64,000 nucleotides of DNA, from contig DAOUJG010000064.1 of NCBI GenBank assembly GCA_034423015.1, positions 92,298 to 156,297 on the forward strand, written 5' to 3'. Both the position numbers and the translations under genes were made by a program. The notes below the pieces were generated by a model. That model worked only from the letters and a program-made list of their open reading frames with translations, had not been told where the DNA came from and ran no database searches. The number at the start of each line of letters is the position of its first letter. The first letter of the stretch is position 1. Below, piece by piece: positions 1 through 9,356 of this stretch. This DNA is from JAGWBJ01 sp034423015 (GTDB lineage Bacteria; Chloroflexota; Dehalococcoidia; Lucifugimonadales; JAGWBF01).

Positions 1-999
1 ACGCCCGGCGCTCATGTAGTTGAGCAGCTTGGTGGGGATGGTGCCCTGGCGGAAGGGGGCCCTGTTCAGGTGCGTCAGGAGCACGTCCGCGGCGGACGTG
101 AAGGCGGACATGGCCGTCGCCGGCTTGGGCGGTATGAACAGCACGTTGTCCAGGCCATGGTCCCCTGCCAGGGCGGCCAGCCGGTCCCGGTCCGCCCCGC
201 CGCCTACGAACACCAGCAGCACGTCGTGTTCTCCCCGCTCCTTCAGCAGCCGGGCGGACTCCACCGCCGTGTCCAGCCCCTGGGCGAGGCTGATGTTGCC
301 CGTATACATGACGACCAGCCTGTCGCCGAACCCGTACTCCCGTCGGACCTCCTTGGCCTCGTGCGCCGCCGCCGGCCTGAAGAAGCACGTGTCCACCCAC
401 AGGGGATGCACCTCGGTCTTGCCCTCGGGCACGCCGGTCGCCACCACGTCCCCTCGCATCCGGTTGGAGTAGAAGTACAGGTAGTCGGCGGCGGAGTAGA
501 CGAACCGCTCCAGCCCCAGGGCCAGGCGTATGGATGTCCGGCCCTTGAGGACGCCGAGATGGATCGGCTCCTGGGGCCACAGGTCGTGGACGTCGACCAC
601 CAGGGGCGCTCGAAACAGCCTGCTCAGCACGTACCCCGACACTCCCAGGAACAGGGGAGGCGAGTAGACGTAGACCAGGTCGGGCCGGCCCGACCTGACG
701 CCGCCGTACATGGACGTCAACATGAAGGACAGGTGGTTCTTCATGCGGGGCCAGAAGTCGCGCCTGGACCTGGGGATGAAGAGGAAGGTGCGCGCCACCT
801 TCACGCCCTCCCGTGTCTCCTGCCGGTACAGGCCCCGCCGGTACCCGTCGTAGACCACGCCGTCGGGGTAGTTGGGGAACCCTGTGACGACGGTGACGTC
901 GTGCCCCCGGCCCGCCAGGTATCCCGCCATCTCCGACACCTTCTGGGACGCGGACGCCGGCTCCGGCGGGTAGTATTGGGTCAGCAGCAGGAGCTTCAC
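1..999 (-). CDS. Glycosyltransferase family 4 (WbuB-like), partial
   Basis: The reading frame is open for 333 codons from a GTG at 997-999 to the window edge, so the C-terminus is missing. The protein begins VKLLLLTQYYPPEPAS, the usual N-terminus of WbuB-type GT4 enzymes, which transfer an amino-sugar from a UDP donor. It reaches a second Rossmann domain ending at the edge with IPTKLLNYMSAGR, the family's donor-site helix. The GTG overlaps the stop of the preceding gene as GTGA, so the two are translationally coupled. It is the last visible gene of the glycan operon. Family is secure; sugar and acceptor cannot be read from sequence. Confidence 0.85.
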   Translation of the reverse strand, partial: MKLLLLTQYYPPEPASASQKVSEMAGYLAGRGHDVTVVTGFPNYPDGVVYDGYRRGLYRQETREGVKVARTFLFIPRSRRDFWPRMKNHLSFMLTSMYGGVRSGRPDLVYVYSPPLFLGVSGYVLSRLFRAPLVVDVHDLWPQEPIHLGVLKGRTSIRLALGLERFVYSAADYLYFYSNRMRGDVVATGVPEGKTEVHPLWVDTCFFRPAAAHEAKEVRREYGFGDRLVVMYTGNISLAQGLDTAVESARLLKERGEHDVLLVFVGGGADRDRLAALAGDHGLDNVLFIPPKPATAMSAFTSAADVLLTHLNRAPFRQGTIPTKLLNYMSAGR

Positions 1000-2156
1000 G
1001 CCTGGCCCGCCGCCTTCAGGGCCTGCCGGTACACCGCCTCGTGCGTGTCGGCGCACCGGGCGGGAGAGAACATCTCGCGGACCCGTTCCCTGCCCCGCGA
1101 CCCGATGGACGCCGCGTGCTCCCGGTCCTCCAGCAGCGACACGACGGCTGCAGCGATGGCCTCCGGGTCCCTGGGCTGTACCAGGATGCCCGTCTCCCCA
1201 TCCTGGATGATCTCGGGAACTCCCCCAACCTCCGACGCGACCACGGGCAGCCCTGCGGCAAGTCCCTCGGCTATCGCGATGCCAAAGGACTCGGAGAGGG
1301 ACGGCTGCACCAGGACGTCCGCGGCGTGGAGAATGTCGGCAACGTCGGAGCGAAACCCCGTGAACACCATCGTGTCTTCCAGGCCCAGCGCCCGGGCCTC
1401 GCCGTGAAGAAGGCCGGCGTACTTTGTGCGTCCCTCGAGGGTCTGCCCCACGACGACGAACCGGGCCTCGGGAAACCGGTCTTTGACCGCCGCGGCGGCC
1501 CGCACGAAATACAGGTGTCCCTTGGCCGGGTACAGGTTGCCCACGGTGACGATCATCGGGGAACTCTCGGGGATGCCCAGCTCGGCGCGCACCTGGCTGC
1601 GGGTCCCGGCCGAGGTCGGGCCGGGGACGTCGATGGGGGGATACAGGGCTTCGACGGGCCTGTGGAACACGTCGCCCTGGGAGCCCATGTACTCCCGGCC
1701 CATCTCCACGGAGGATGCGGCCACCACGTGGGGGACCAGGTAGACCAGGGGCTTGAAGCTCTTCCAGACCAGGGGGTAGGGCATCCCGTTGATGTGCCAC
1801 ACGACCCCGCAGCCCGCCAGCCTGCCGGCGATGGCCCCCTGGACGTGGGTGACGTCGTGCTGGTGCACCACGGAGATACCCTCGTCCCGTATCAGGCGGA
1901 CCAGCCTTCGGATCGAGCCCCACAGGTGCATCAGCCATCCCATGTGGGAGAGGGGGTTGGCCGTCGCCCGTGGCCTCCTCATGCCAGGGACCCGGTGGTA
2001 CGGGACCCCGGCCTCCTCCAGCAGGTCCCCGAACGCCCCGGCGCCCTGGGGGATGGCCACCACCGTGTCCACTCCCCGGTGCTTCAGCGCCGCCGCCATC
2101 CTCGATATCCGCATCTGGGGTCCCCCGACCCGGTCCTCGGCGATGACGTTCAGCAC
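996..2156 (-). CDS. Glycosyltransferase family 4
   Basis: 386 aa, GTG start. It has a GT-B fold with an N-terminal acceptor domain (AEDRVGGPQMRISRMAAAL) and a C-terminal nucleotide-sugar domain starting near IVTVGNLYPAKGH. The EX7E donor motif is visible in SESFGIAIAEGLAAGLPVV, followed by GGVPEIIQDGETG. It probably adds one sugar to a lipid-linked glycan at the cytoplasmic face of the membrane. It lies 7 bp after the preceding glycosyltransferase and overlaps the next by 4 bp. The transferred sugar is unknown. Confidence 0.88.
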   Translation of the reverse strand: MLNVIAEDRVGGPQMRISRMAAALKHRGVDTVVAIPQGAGAFGDLLEEAGVPYHRVPGMRRPRATANPLSHMGWLMHLWGSIRRLVRLIRDEGISVVHQHDVTHVQGAIAGRLAGCGVVWHINGMPYPLVWKSFKPLVYLVPHVVAASSVEMGREYMGSQGDVFHRPVEALYPPIDVPGPTSAGTRSQVRAELGIPESSPMIVTVGNLYPAKGHLYFVRAAAAVKDRFPEARFVVVGQTLEGRTKYAGLLHGEARALGLEDTMVFTGFRSDVADILHAADVLVQPSLSESFGIAIAEGLAAGLPVVASEVGGVPEIIQDGETGILVQPRDPEAIAAAVVSLLEDREHAASIGSRGRERVREMFSPARCADTHEAVYRQALKAAGQA

Positions 2157-2163
2157 CCTCAGG

Positions 2164-3405
2164 CTACTTCTCCTTCAGCTCCCGAATGAGCTGCAGGTAT
2201 TGCCTTGCGCTCTCGCTCCAGCTCCCCATGGACTCCACCCGCCGCCTGCCCTCCTCGCCCATCCGGACCCGCTCCTTCCCATCTCGAAGCAGGCGCAGAA
2301 TCGCGCTTCCCACGGCGTCGGCATCTGCCGGGGGCACCAGGAGGCCAGTTTCGCCGTGGGCCACCGCCTCGGGGACGCCCATCACGTCGCATCCGACCAC
2401 GGGCTTCCCGAAGGCCCCGGCCTCGGCGAACACCAGGCCGAACCCCTCTTCGGCCGACGGCATGGCGAACACATCGCAGGCGTCGTACAGTGCGAACTTT
2501 TCGGACTCTGAGACTCTCCCCAGGAACGTGACCGCGCCTCGCAAGCCGGGCGGCAGCACAGCTTCGACCGCGCGCTCCAGCTCGGCCCCGTACGGCCCGA
2601 CGCCTGCCACGACGTAGCGGGCGTCGGCGTACTCGGCGAGGATTCGCGGCATGGCGCCGATGACCCACTGGACGCCCTTGTACTCGTCCAGCCTCGCGAC
2701 CGTGAGGATCACGGGACGGTGACCGCTGGGATATCCGCGCTCGCTCAGGGAGCCCATCGCCTCCCTGGCCAGGGAGGCGTCTTCTCGCCAGGAGTCCACG
2801 GCGTCGACGTCGACGGCGTTGCGGATGACGGTGGTGCGGACCCGTTTCGAGCGTGCGAAATTGGTTACGTCGGCCTCTGTGGCCCTCGACACGCACACGT
2901 TCAACCTTGGCGCTCGCAGATTGAGGTGCCAAAACCATTTGTGCCGGCGCCCAATGAAGCCCGGACCCATGTAGACGGGTAGGTGATGAACAATGTGGAT
3001 AACCGGGATGCGGGCCGCCTTGGCCACCAGCCAGCAGGCCGCGGTCAAAGACAGGGCATGATTGGCGACTATGTACTCGGCCCGCGTTCGGCACACCAAA
3101 CGGTACAGATCCCACAGAAAGCGGAGCCGTCCGAACACCGCAGATGGACTGTTCCACCGCCCCGAACCCAAGGAACGGATATCTAGCCGTTTGATGGGAT
3201 AGCCGCAGCTAGCCTCGAACCGCTCCATCTCCAGAGGTTCCGGGCACTGGATGTACGGGGTGGGATGCGGGCAGGGCATGGTGACGAAGGTGATGTCTTC
3301 GCCCAGTCTGGTCAGGTGTCTCGCTATCTGGTGGCCGTGCACTTCCCCTCCACCAATATGGCCGCCACACCGGTAGGCCACCATCAACCCGGTGCCCATG
3401 GACAC
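2164..3405 (-). CDS. Glycosyltransferase family 4
   Basis: 413 aa. The N-terminal domain carries YRCGGHIGGGEVHGHQIARHL, a glycine-rich acceptor loop. The C-terminal donor domain has VARLDEYKGVQWVI and the EX7E motif in EEGFGLVFAEAGAFGKPVV, then GVPEAVAHGETGLLV. Length and domain order are normal for GT4. It lies 44 bp downstream of another GT4 in the same operon and 7 bp before the next. Specificity is not predictable. Confidence 0.88.
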   Translation of the reverse strand: MSMGTGLMVAYRCGGHIGGGEVHGHQIARHLTRLGEDITFVTMPCPHPTPYIQCPEPLEMERFEASCGYPIKRLDIRSLGSGRWNSPSAVFGRLRFLWDLYRLVCRTRAEYIVANHALSLTAACWLVAKAARIPVIHIVHHLPVYMGPGFIGRRHKWFWHLNLRAPRLNVCVSRATEADVTNFARSKRVRTTVIRNAVDVDAVDSWREDASLAREAMGSLSERGYPSGHRPVILTVARLDEYKGVQWVIGAMPRILAEYADARYVVAGVGPYGAELERAVEAVLPPGLRGAVTFLGRVSESEKFALYDACDVFAMPSAEEGFGLVFAEAGAFGKPVVGCDVMGVPEAVAHGETGLLVPPADADAVGSAILRLLRDGKERVRMGEEGRRRVESMGSWSESARQYLQLIRELKEK

Positions 3406-3449
3406 TCCTCTCTTGGACGCGGTAACACGACTAACCTACCCGTATGAGG

Positions 3450-4604
3450 TTATGCGAAGGACTCCATCACCTCGCGGGCGATGGACACGTGCTGGGCGAT
3501 CGCGGGGGCGACGGCGAAATCTGCGGCCCTGGCCTTGAGGGCGGACGCGTCTGTGGGGTTGTCCAGGGCGTCGAGGATTGCGGCGGTCAACGCCTGCTCG
3601 TCGCCCACCGGCGTCAGCCGTCCCCACTTGCCCCCTTGCAGGATTTCGTCAGGCCCGCTGGGGCAGTCCGTGCTCACGACCGTCGTCCCGCAGGCCATGG
3701 CCTCGATCAGGACCGTCGGCAGCCCCTCCTGAGTGGACGATATGGCAAACACGTCTGCCTCGGCCATGTACGAGTAGGGGTTATCGACGAAGCCGGGGAA
3801 GTCCACCGCATCCGCGATACCCAGCTCGGCGGCCAGGGCCATCGTGCGTTCCCTTTCAGGACCCTGCCCCACGACGACAAGCCGAGTGCTTGGGCGGGAA
3901 CGGGCTACCTGGGCGAAAGCCCGGACTAGGGTCGGGTGGTCCTTTGCCAGGACGAGGCGTCCCACTGTCAGCACGACGGATAGGTATGGATCCGCGAGCC
4001 AAGGGTGGCCCGAGGGTTCCGCCGCCTGGCGGCCGATACCGTCGTGGGTCACCGGGTTGAGGACCGTCCTCACCAGGTGGGCGGCCTTGGGAACGTTGCG
4101 CCTCAAATCCTCCGCCGCGCCCTCAGAGCAGGCGATGACGGCGTCTGCCGATGGTAGGAGGTGGTGCAGCAAGCGATACATGATCCGTGCCTTGAACCTG
4201 GGGGTCCTTCGTTCCAGGGAGTAGGTGGTATCCTGGCGGGCGATTACGGGGACCCGCCCGCGCATGAAGAAGCGGCGGGCAATGAGCGCGGGGACGACGG
4301 CGTTGGGTAAGGCTGCCAGAAGGACATGGGGCCGTTCACGCCTGAAGTATCGGACGAGGGGTACGGCCGTCAAAATGGTCCTGGGCGACCTATGAGCCCT
4401 CAGATCGAGGACTCGGACACCCTGGGGCACCGATGTCAGAAACGAGCCTGTAGCCTGGGCCAGGAGCAGGTCGACGTCCCAGCCGTCCTGGACAAAGCCC
4501 TCCGCCAATAAGAGCATCAGCCGCTCCAGGCCGCCGCCTCCGGCCGTGGGCATGAACAAGGCTATCCTGGGAGAACGCCTGCATTGTCGGGCTGTGCTGG
4601 ACAC
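3450..4604 (-). CDS. Glycosyltransferase family 4
   Basis: 384 aa from the chosen GTG. The open frame extends upstream to 4724, but that part overlaps the epimerase gene. The GTG at 4602-4604 is 7 bp after the epimerase stop with a GAGG ribosome site before it. The protein then begins VSSTARQCRRSPRIALFMP, followed by the acceptor loop PTAGGGGLERLMLLLAEG. The donor domain shows VGRLVLAKDHPTLVRAF, and the EX7E motif is EGLPTVLIEAMACG. It resembles the GT4 group of poly-GalNAc and alpha-1,4-linking enzymes, but the sugar is uncertain. Confidence 0.87.
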   Translation of the reverse strand: MSSTARQCRRSPRIALFMPTAGGGGLERLMLLLAEGFVQDGWDVDLLLAQATGSFLTSVPQGVRVLDLRAHRSPRTILTAVPLVRYFRRERPHVLLAALPNAVVPALIARRFFMRGRVPVIARQDTTYSLERRTPRFKARIMYRLLHHLLPSADAVIACSEGAAEDLRRNVPKAAHLVRTVLNPVTHDGIGRQAAEPSGHPWLADPYLSVVLTVGRLVLAKDHPTLVRAFAQVARSRPSTRLVVVGQGPERERTMALAAELGIADAVDFPGFVDNPYSYMAEADVFAISSTQEGLPTVLIEAMACGTTVVSTDCPSGPDEILQGGKWGRLTPVGDEQALTAAILDALDNPTDASALKARAADFAVAPAIAQHVSIAREVMESFA

Positions 4605-4611
4605 AACGTCC

Positions 4612-5580
4612 TCAGCTTCCTCTGTACGCTCGGAAAGACACAGAGGTGGGAAGGCCCGGGCCCTGCTCGCACACCCATGCGATGTAGTTTCTGATTCCCT
4701 GGGAGATGTCCACTTGCGGTTCATACCCCAAAAGCGTGCGAGCTAGAGTAATGTCACCAAAGCTGTGCCTGACATCTCCCTTGCGGGTTGGCTCGTGTTT
4801 GATGCCCACATTCTTGCCCGTTGCCTCTCTCACCAGCGCGGCCAACTGGTTGACAGTCACTGGAACGCCGCTAGCGATGTTGAAGACTCCCCTTACTTCG
4901 TCGGCCTCGGCAGCCAGCAGATTGGCCCTGGCCACATCCAGCACGTGGACGAAGTCCCGTGTCTGCTCCCCGTCGTCGTAGATCACCAGAGGCTCGTTCC
5001 TCAACGCTTGGGTCGCAAACAGGGCCGTCACACTCCCATAGGCGTCGTGTCGCTGATTCGGACCATAAACGTTGAAATAACGTAAGCAGATCACGTCCAT
5101 GTCGTAGACCTTCGAGTAACACATGCAGTGCATCTCTGCAGCTAGCTTGCTGACCCCGTAAGGTGACTCGGGTTGCACGGGATGGTCTTCATCCATTGGG
5201 AGTCGTATCGCTTCACCATATACCGCAGTCGACGAAGAGTAGACTATCTTCTTCACACCCATCTTTCTGGCTGCCTCAAGCACCAGCAGGGTCCCCAGGA
5301 CATTCACTTCGGAATCCAGGATCGGCTCCTGGAAAGACCTGACTTGAGCCAGATGTGCTGCCATGTGAAACACCACGTCGACACCATCGATGGCTTCCTC
5401 AACGGCTCGCGAGTCGCGAACATCACCCTCCATGAACTTCACTCCTGAAAGACCCGATAGGTTCTGCCGACGCCCTGAGGAGAGGTTGTCCAGCACCATC
5501 ACGTCGTGAGAGTGCTCCAAGAGCAACTCGACGAGGTTCGATCCAATGAATCCGGCTCCGCCGGTTACCAGCGCCTTCAT
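4612..5580 (-). CDS. NAD-dependent sugar-nucleotide epimerase/dehydratase
   Basis: 322 aa extended SDR. The NAD site GGAGFIGSN is at residues 7-15, the catalytic Ser is in YSSSTAVYG, and the catalytic Tyr/Lys pair is in SPYGVSKLAAE. RYFNVYGPNQ forms the sugar-nucleotide wall. The family interconverts UDP-hexoses (UDP-glucose 4-epimerase or UDP-glucuronate epimerase type), which fits a role in making donors for the neighbouring transferases. GC is clearly lower than in flanking genes: one 60-base line (5161-5220) is 53%, against about 70% in the ABC exporter gene. This suggests acquisition by transfer. It ends 7 bp before a GT4 gene. Confidence 0.87.
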   Translation of the reverse strand: MKALVTGGAGFIGSNLVELLLEHSHDVMVLDNLSSGRRQNLSGLSGVKFMEGDVRDSRAVEEAIDGVDVVFHMAAHLAQVRSFQEPILDSEVNVLGTLLVLEAARKMGVKKIVYSSSTAVYGEAIRLPMDEDHPVQPESPYGVSKLAAEMHCMCYSKVYDMDVICLRYFNVYGPNQRHDAYGSVTALFATQALRNEPLVIYDDGEQTRDFVHVLDVARANLLAAEADEVRGVFNIASGVPVTVNQLAALVREATGKNVGIKHEPTRKGDVRHSFGDITLARTLLGYEPQVDISQGIRNYIAWVCEQGPGLPTSVSFRAYRGS

Positions 5581-5610
5581 GTGGGTGTGTGTCCCTCCGA
5601 GGACGGGTTG

Positions 5611-6552
5611 CTAGGGTGCCGAGGGTCTTGCCGTAGGACGGCTGACTTCGACCTGAGGTAGCCTCCCTGTGAAAACTTGGCCTAAGCCGACCGCGTTGCC
5701 AAGTGCCCTGAGTATTCGATTCGGGTCAGGCCCCGCTATGCCCCTGGCAAGATTCCCCATAAGGATGCCCAGAAGGGTCCAGGTGCACTTCAGTGACGAT
5801 AACTCAGGATTGCTTCGCACGAAATACACCTTATTGATGACCTGTACCTTGCCGCTGCGATAGCTATTCCTGAGACTCCCATTCGGCTCCCTGTGCCGCA
5901 CTGTGGCGTTGGCGATCACGTAGAGCTTGTATCGCTTGCCTACACCGTAGCTAAAGTACAGGTCTTCACCCAGCCCGCTTCCCAAGAACCACTCATTGAA
6001 CGAATGCTCCCTGAATACGTTCTTTCTCCACACGGTAGCTCCGCCGACCAGCCACTGCGACCTCTGGTCCTCCTTGGCGTTAATGATCGGCGAGTTGTAG
6101 CCCGAGGAGGCCACAATGCCGAACCTGCGATTGTCCATGAGGAAGATACGCTGCGCCCACGATGTGGCGGGGGGCCGACCAAGTATGTTGAAGGAGGCCC
6201 CTCCAACATCCGCTCCCGCCCCCTGCCAGAACTCCAGCATGGCTTCCATGGCGCCGTCCTCGAGCTCGATGTCATCGTCTAGGCAGGCTATCAGGTTCGT
6301 CGACGGATGCACCGCCCGCACTCCGGCGTTCTTCTGTCTAGTCAGACCCGGGGGACGTATTTCCATGTACTTGATGGGAAGGTCTTGGAAGTCCGCCAAC
6401 GTCGTCTCTAGGCCGCCATCTCCACCGTTGACTACGACGATCTCATCGGGCCAACAACACTGACACCGGATGGAGTCCAGGAGACGACATATCTGCTCAG
6501 GTCGGTCCCTGGTAGGGATCACCACGGCTATTCTGTTAGCCAATCGAGACAC
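5611..6552 (-). CDS. Glycosyltransferase family 2
   Basis: 313 aa, GTG start. A GT-A fold is indicated by RIAVVIPTRDRPEQICRLLDSI at the N-terminus, then IVVVNGGDGG and the metal-binding LDDDIELEDGAMEAML (DXD-like). FLGSGLGEDLYFSYGVGK supplies the usual ED motif that acts as catalytic base. The C-terminus contains a weak hydrophobic stretch (LLGILMGNLARGIAG) that may associate with the membrane. It sits 30 bp before the epimerase gene and shares its lower GC. It probably extends the glycan chain; linkage unknown. Confidence 0.85.
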   Translation of the reverse strand: MSRLANRIAVVIPTRDRPEQICRLLDSIRCQCCWPDEIVVVNGGDGGLETTLADFQDLPIKYMEIRPPGLTRQKNAGVRAVHPSTNLIACLDDDIELEDGAMEAMLEFWQGAGADVGGASFNILGRPPATSWAQRIFLMDNRRFGIVASSGYNSPIINAKEDQRSQWLVGGATVWRKNVFREHSFNEWFLGSGLGEDLYFSYGVGKRYKLYVIANATVRHREPNGSLRNSYRSGKVQVINKVYFVRSNPELSSLKCTWTLLGILMGNLARGIAGPDPNRILRALGNAVGLGQVFTGRLPQVEVSRPTARPSAP

Positions 6553-6618
6553 TGCTACGCTCTGACCAGGCTATGCAAAGGTCTCCCATCAGGAGAAAAG
6601 GGACTCGGATCTGTCCCT

Positions 6619-8412
6619 CTACGTCGACGCCACCAGGCGCGAGTAGTGCCCCTCCCGCTCCAGCAGCTCCTCGTGGCTTCCCTCCTCGATCACCTCGCCC
6701 TGGTCCAGGACGATGATCTTGTCGGCGTACCGGATGGTGGACAGGCGGTGGGCGATGATGATCACCGTGCGGTCCCGGGACACGCTGTAGATCGCCTCCT
6801 GCACCAGCCTCTCCGACGCCGTATCCAGGGAGCTGGTCGCTTCGTCGAAGATCAGTATCTCCGGCGAGCTCAGCACCGCCCGGGCTATGGCCACGCGCTG
6901 CTGCTGCCCCCCCGAGAGCTTCATCCCCCGGTCCCCGATGACGGTGTCGTAGCCCTGGGGCAGCTCCTGGATGAACCCGTGGGCGTTGGCGGTCTTGGCC
7001 GCCTGGACGACGGACTCGGCGGAGTGGCCTTTCCTGCCGAAGACGATGTTGTCGGCCACGCTGGAGTTGTGGATGAAAGGGTCCTGGCTCACCAACCCTA
7101 TGCTGCCCAGCCACGCGCTCTGCTTCAGCTCCGCCAGGGGCACGCCGTCCACGGTCACCCTGCCCCCGTCGGGCTGGAACAGGTCCAGGACCAGGTTGAC
7201 AAGGGTGGTCTTGCCCGCTCCCGAGGGTCCGACCACCGCCGTCACCTTGCCCTTCTCGAACACCAGGTCCACGCCCCTCATCAGCGGCTCCCTTCCCCGG
7301 TGGGCGAAGGAGACGTCCTCGAAGGCGATGCCCCGCTCCAGTCGGTCCAGGACCACCGTCCCGTCGGGCCTCTTGGGGACCAGGCTGGTGACCGCCAGGT
7401 GTGCCCGGTCCACGTCGGGCAGCAGCCCCATGATCTCCATGCGCAGGCGTCCAAAGGAGGTCAGGGCCGGCAGCATCTGCACAAGCGCTATGCCGAAGAC
7501 CCCCAGCTTGGGCAGGAGGCCGGCCAGGTCGCCGGGGCTGAGGGCCCTGATGGCCAGGACGAATCCCAGCATCACCACGACGGCGGAGACCTCCATCAGG
7601 GGCCTGGGTATGGCCATCCAGGCCATGAGCCTGCCGTGGGCCTCGGCGTGGTCCCTGGCCTGCCGGTCGAAGCGTCCCGCCCATTGGCGGGTGACGCCCA
7701 GGGCTATGATCTGGCGGATGCCGCTGATGAGCTCGTTGGCGATGACGTTCTGCTCGGCCCCCGCGTCGGCCCTCCTGCGGCCCAGGTTGAATGACACGGT
7801 CCGGGACAGGTGGTGGATCAGCAGGTAGTAGAGGAGCCCAAGACAGACGAAGGGCAGAAACCCCATGGGGAATATGAGCCCCAGTATGACGGCTATCGTC
7901 ACCACCCTCAGCAGGAAGGCCGTCATCTGGGGTCCCCTCAGGAGCAGCAGGCCCACCGCCACCGGCGCCGTCAGGCTGTTGTAGAGCAACGTCCCCTGCC
8001 GGTTGTCCAGGAAGAATTGGTACTGCCCCGAGGCGTACCGGTCCATTATCTCGCTCTGCACGCCGTACAGCACCTTGCCGCTGGTGTAGGCGGTGAGCGC
8101 CTCCAGCGCCACGGAGAAGAGGGTCTTGGCAACGAAGAGGGCCATCAGCAGCACCGAGGCGGCGACCAGCGGGTCCGAGAGGGGCACCAGACCGGCCATG
8201 TCGTGGACGAACCCCAGGAGGCTGCCCGTCTCCTCCTCGGGGCCGCCCAGGAGCGACGAGAACACTGGGAGGAATGCGGCTACGCTGAGGCTCTCCAGCA
8301 CCGAGGTGGTCAGGATCAGCGCCAGGATCGATCCCGTGAGCAGCTTGTAGCGCCCCAGGAAGTAGAGGACCGCGGTGTACTGCGGGCCGCTAGCGTCGGC
8401 TCTTTTGCTCAT
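6619..8412 (-). CDS. ABC exporter, fused permease and ATPase (lipid/glycan flippase type)
   Basis: About 597 aa, a half-transporter that should work as a homodimer. The membrane domain covers roughly residues 20-320 with six predicted helices. The nucleotide-binding domain follows, with Walker A VGPSGAGKTTL near residue 395, signature LSGGQQQRVAIARA, Walker B ILIFDEATSSLD and switch histidine IIIAHRLSTIRYAD. All catalytic residues are present. It is of the MsbA/PglK kind, which flips lipid-linked sugars. Its place between glycosyltransferases and a heptose-type phosphatase supports glycan export over drug export. ATG at 8412 is preferred; a GTG six bases upstream is possible. Confidence 0.88.
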   Translation of the reverse strand: MSKRADASGPQYTAVLYFLGRYKLLTGSILALILTTSVLESLSVAAFLPVFSSLLGGPEEETGSLLGFVHDMAGLVPLSDPLVAASVLLMALFVAKTLFSVALEALTAYTSGKVLYGVQSEIMDRYASGQYQFFLDNRQGTLLYNSLTAPVAVGLLLLRGPQMTAFLLRVVTIAVILGLIFPMGFLPFVCLGLLYYLLIHHLSRTVSFNLGRRRADAGAEQNVIANELISGIRQIIALGVTRQWAGRFDRQARDHAEAHGRLMAWMAIPRPLMEVSAVVVMLGFVLAIRALSPGDLAGLLPKLGVFGIALVQMLPALTSFGRLRMEIMGLLPDVDRAHLAVTSLVPKRPDGTVVLDRLERGIAFEDVSFAHRGREPLMRGVDLVFEKGKVTAVVGPSGAGKTTLVNLVLDLFQPDGGRVTVDGVPLAELKQSAWLGSIGLVSQDPFIHNSSVADNIVFGRKGHSAESVVQAAKTANAHGFIQELPQGYDTVIGDRGMKLSGGQQQRVAIARAVLSSPEILIFDEATSSLDTASERLVQEAIYSVSRDRTVIIIAHRLSTIRYADKIIVLDQGEVIEEGSHEELLEREGHYSRLVAST

Positions 8413-8488
8413 TGCCACGAACCTACCGGCATAACGGCGCTTTCAGCCCCCGGCGCGCCGGTCACCGCCGGCAGTGGGGTTGTGTCTC

Positions 8489-9151
8489 TCACCCCGTACC
8501 CTTCTCCGGCGCTGCGCCCGTGGTCGACAGGATGATCTCCGCCGCGGCGGGCAGGTCCGGGGCGGACAGCGCGCCCCGGTGCTGTCTCGCGGCGCCGCCG
8601 CCCACGCGGATGCCGCGGACCCCGGCGGCCCGGGCCGCGTCCATGTCCCCCTGGCGGTCCCCCACCATGAACGACCGGGACATGTCCACCCCCCAGCGGG
8701 CGCCCGCCGTCACCAGCATCCCGGGCTGGGGCTTGCGGCACCCGCACTGCACGTCGTAGGCGGGCAGCGCCGCGCCCGGGCGGTGGGGGCAGTAGCAGAT
8801 CCCATCCAGGAAGGCGCCCCGGGAGTAGAGGCGCCCGGCCATCTCCCGGTGGACCTCCAGCAGGCCGTCCTCGGTGATCAGGCCCATCCCCACCGCCGCC
8901 TGGTTGGTGGCCACGATGACCAGGTACCGCTCCTGGAGTCGGGCCACCGCCTCGGGGACGCCGGGCAGGACGCGTAGCTGGTCGGGGTGGGTCACGTTGC
9001 CCACCTCCTCGACGATCACGCCGTCCCGGTCCAGGAACACCGCGGGGCGGGAGGGCCCTGGGCCGGGCCGCACGGGCCGGCCGCCGTCGGGATAGGAGGG
9101 GAGGTGGATGTTGCCCTCCAGGCGGACCATTCCGGAGAGGAGTTTCACCAC
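8489..9151 (-). CDS. gmhB: HAD-IIIA phosphatase, D,D-heptose 1,7-bisphosphate phosphatase type
   Basis: About 220 aa from tandem GTG codons at 9146-9151; an ATG at 9130 is an alternative. The HAD motif I nucleophile is in VFLDRDGVIVEE, motif II in VATNQAAVG, and motif IV in MVGDRQGDMDAA. A zinc loop of GmhB type is visible as CYCPHRP and CGCRKPQPGM. The family removes the 7-phosphate of heptose bisphosphate in ADP- or GDP-heptose synthesis, or acts on histidinol phosphate. In this glycan operon a heptose donor is the likelier product. No heptose isomerase or kinase is in the window. Confidence 0.8.
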   Translation of the reverse strand: MVKLLSGMVRLEGNIHLPSYPDGGRPVRPGPGPSRPAVFLDRDGVIVEEVGNVTHPDQLRVLPGVPEAVARLQERYLVIVATNQAAVGMGLITEDGLLEVHREMAGRLYSRGAFLDGICYCPHRPGAALPAYDVQCGCRKPQPGMLVTAGARWGVDMSRSFMVGDRQGDMDAARAAGVRGIRVGGGAARQHRGALSAPDLPAAAEIILSTTGAAPEKGTG

Positions 9152-9356
9152 GTCACCTGGCGCCCTGGGCGGTCATGATCCTCCCGGCAGGCACGTCCCG
9201 CGCGGGTCTGTTGGCAGCGGTCTTGGGCAGTGCTCCGCCCATCGCCTCGCCTGTGCCGTCGAGGCGCGTGCCTGGGGTCTCCCATCCATTGCCCGTACCC
9301 ATAGGCTCAATTGGAACAACGGCCCGTCGCCGCCGCGAGTATCCGTGGCCGGTGTC
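9152..9356 (-). other. 205-nt untranslated leader between the nusG paralogue and gmhB
   Basis: No credible gene lies here. On the minus strand the RNA can form a hairpin (9243-9266) with a perfect 7-bp stem CGCCTCG/CGAGGCG and a 10-nt loop. A second short palindrome, CCCGCGCGGG, lies nearer gmhB. No ops-type GGCGGTAGC was seen. The position, just after a specialised NusG gene and before the long operon, is where a recruitment element would be expected. Confidence 0.4.

Noticed and set aside
70..2189. Long plus-strand open frames opposite the glycosyltransferase genes
   Set aside because: They are by-products of high GC: their products are Pro/Arg/Gly/His-rich with no domain, while the minus-strand frames give clear GT4 proteins with normal spacing.
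6536..7684. A 382-codon minus-strand frame inside the ABC exporter gene
   Set aside because: It is a shifted frame of the exporter, with no domain or ribosome site.
9152..9356. RfaH-type ops element
   Set aside because: No GGCGGTAGC-like sequence is present on the transcribed strand, so only a generic hairpin is reported.
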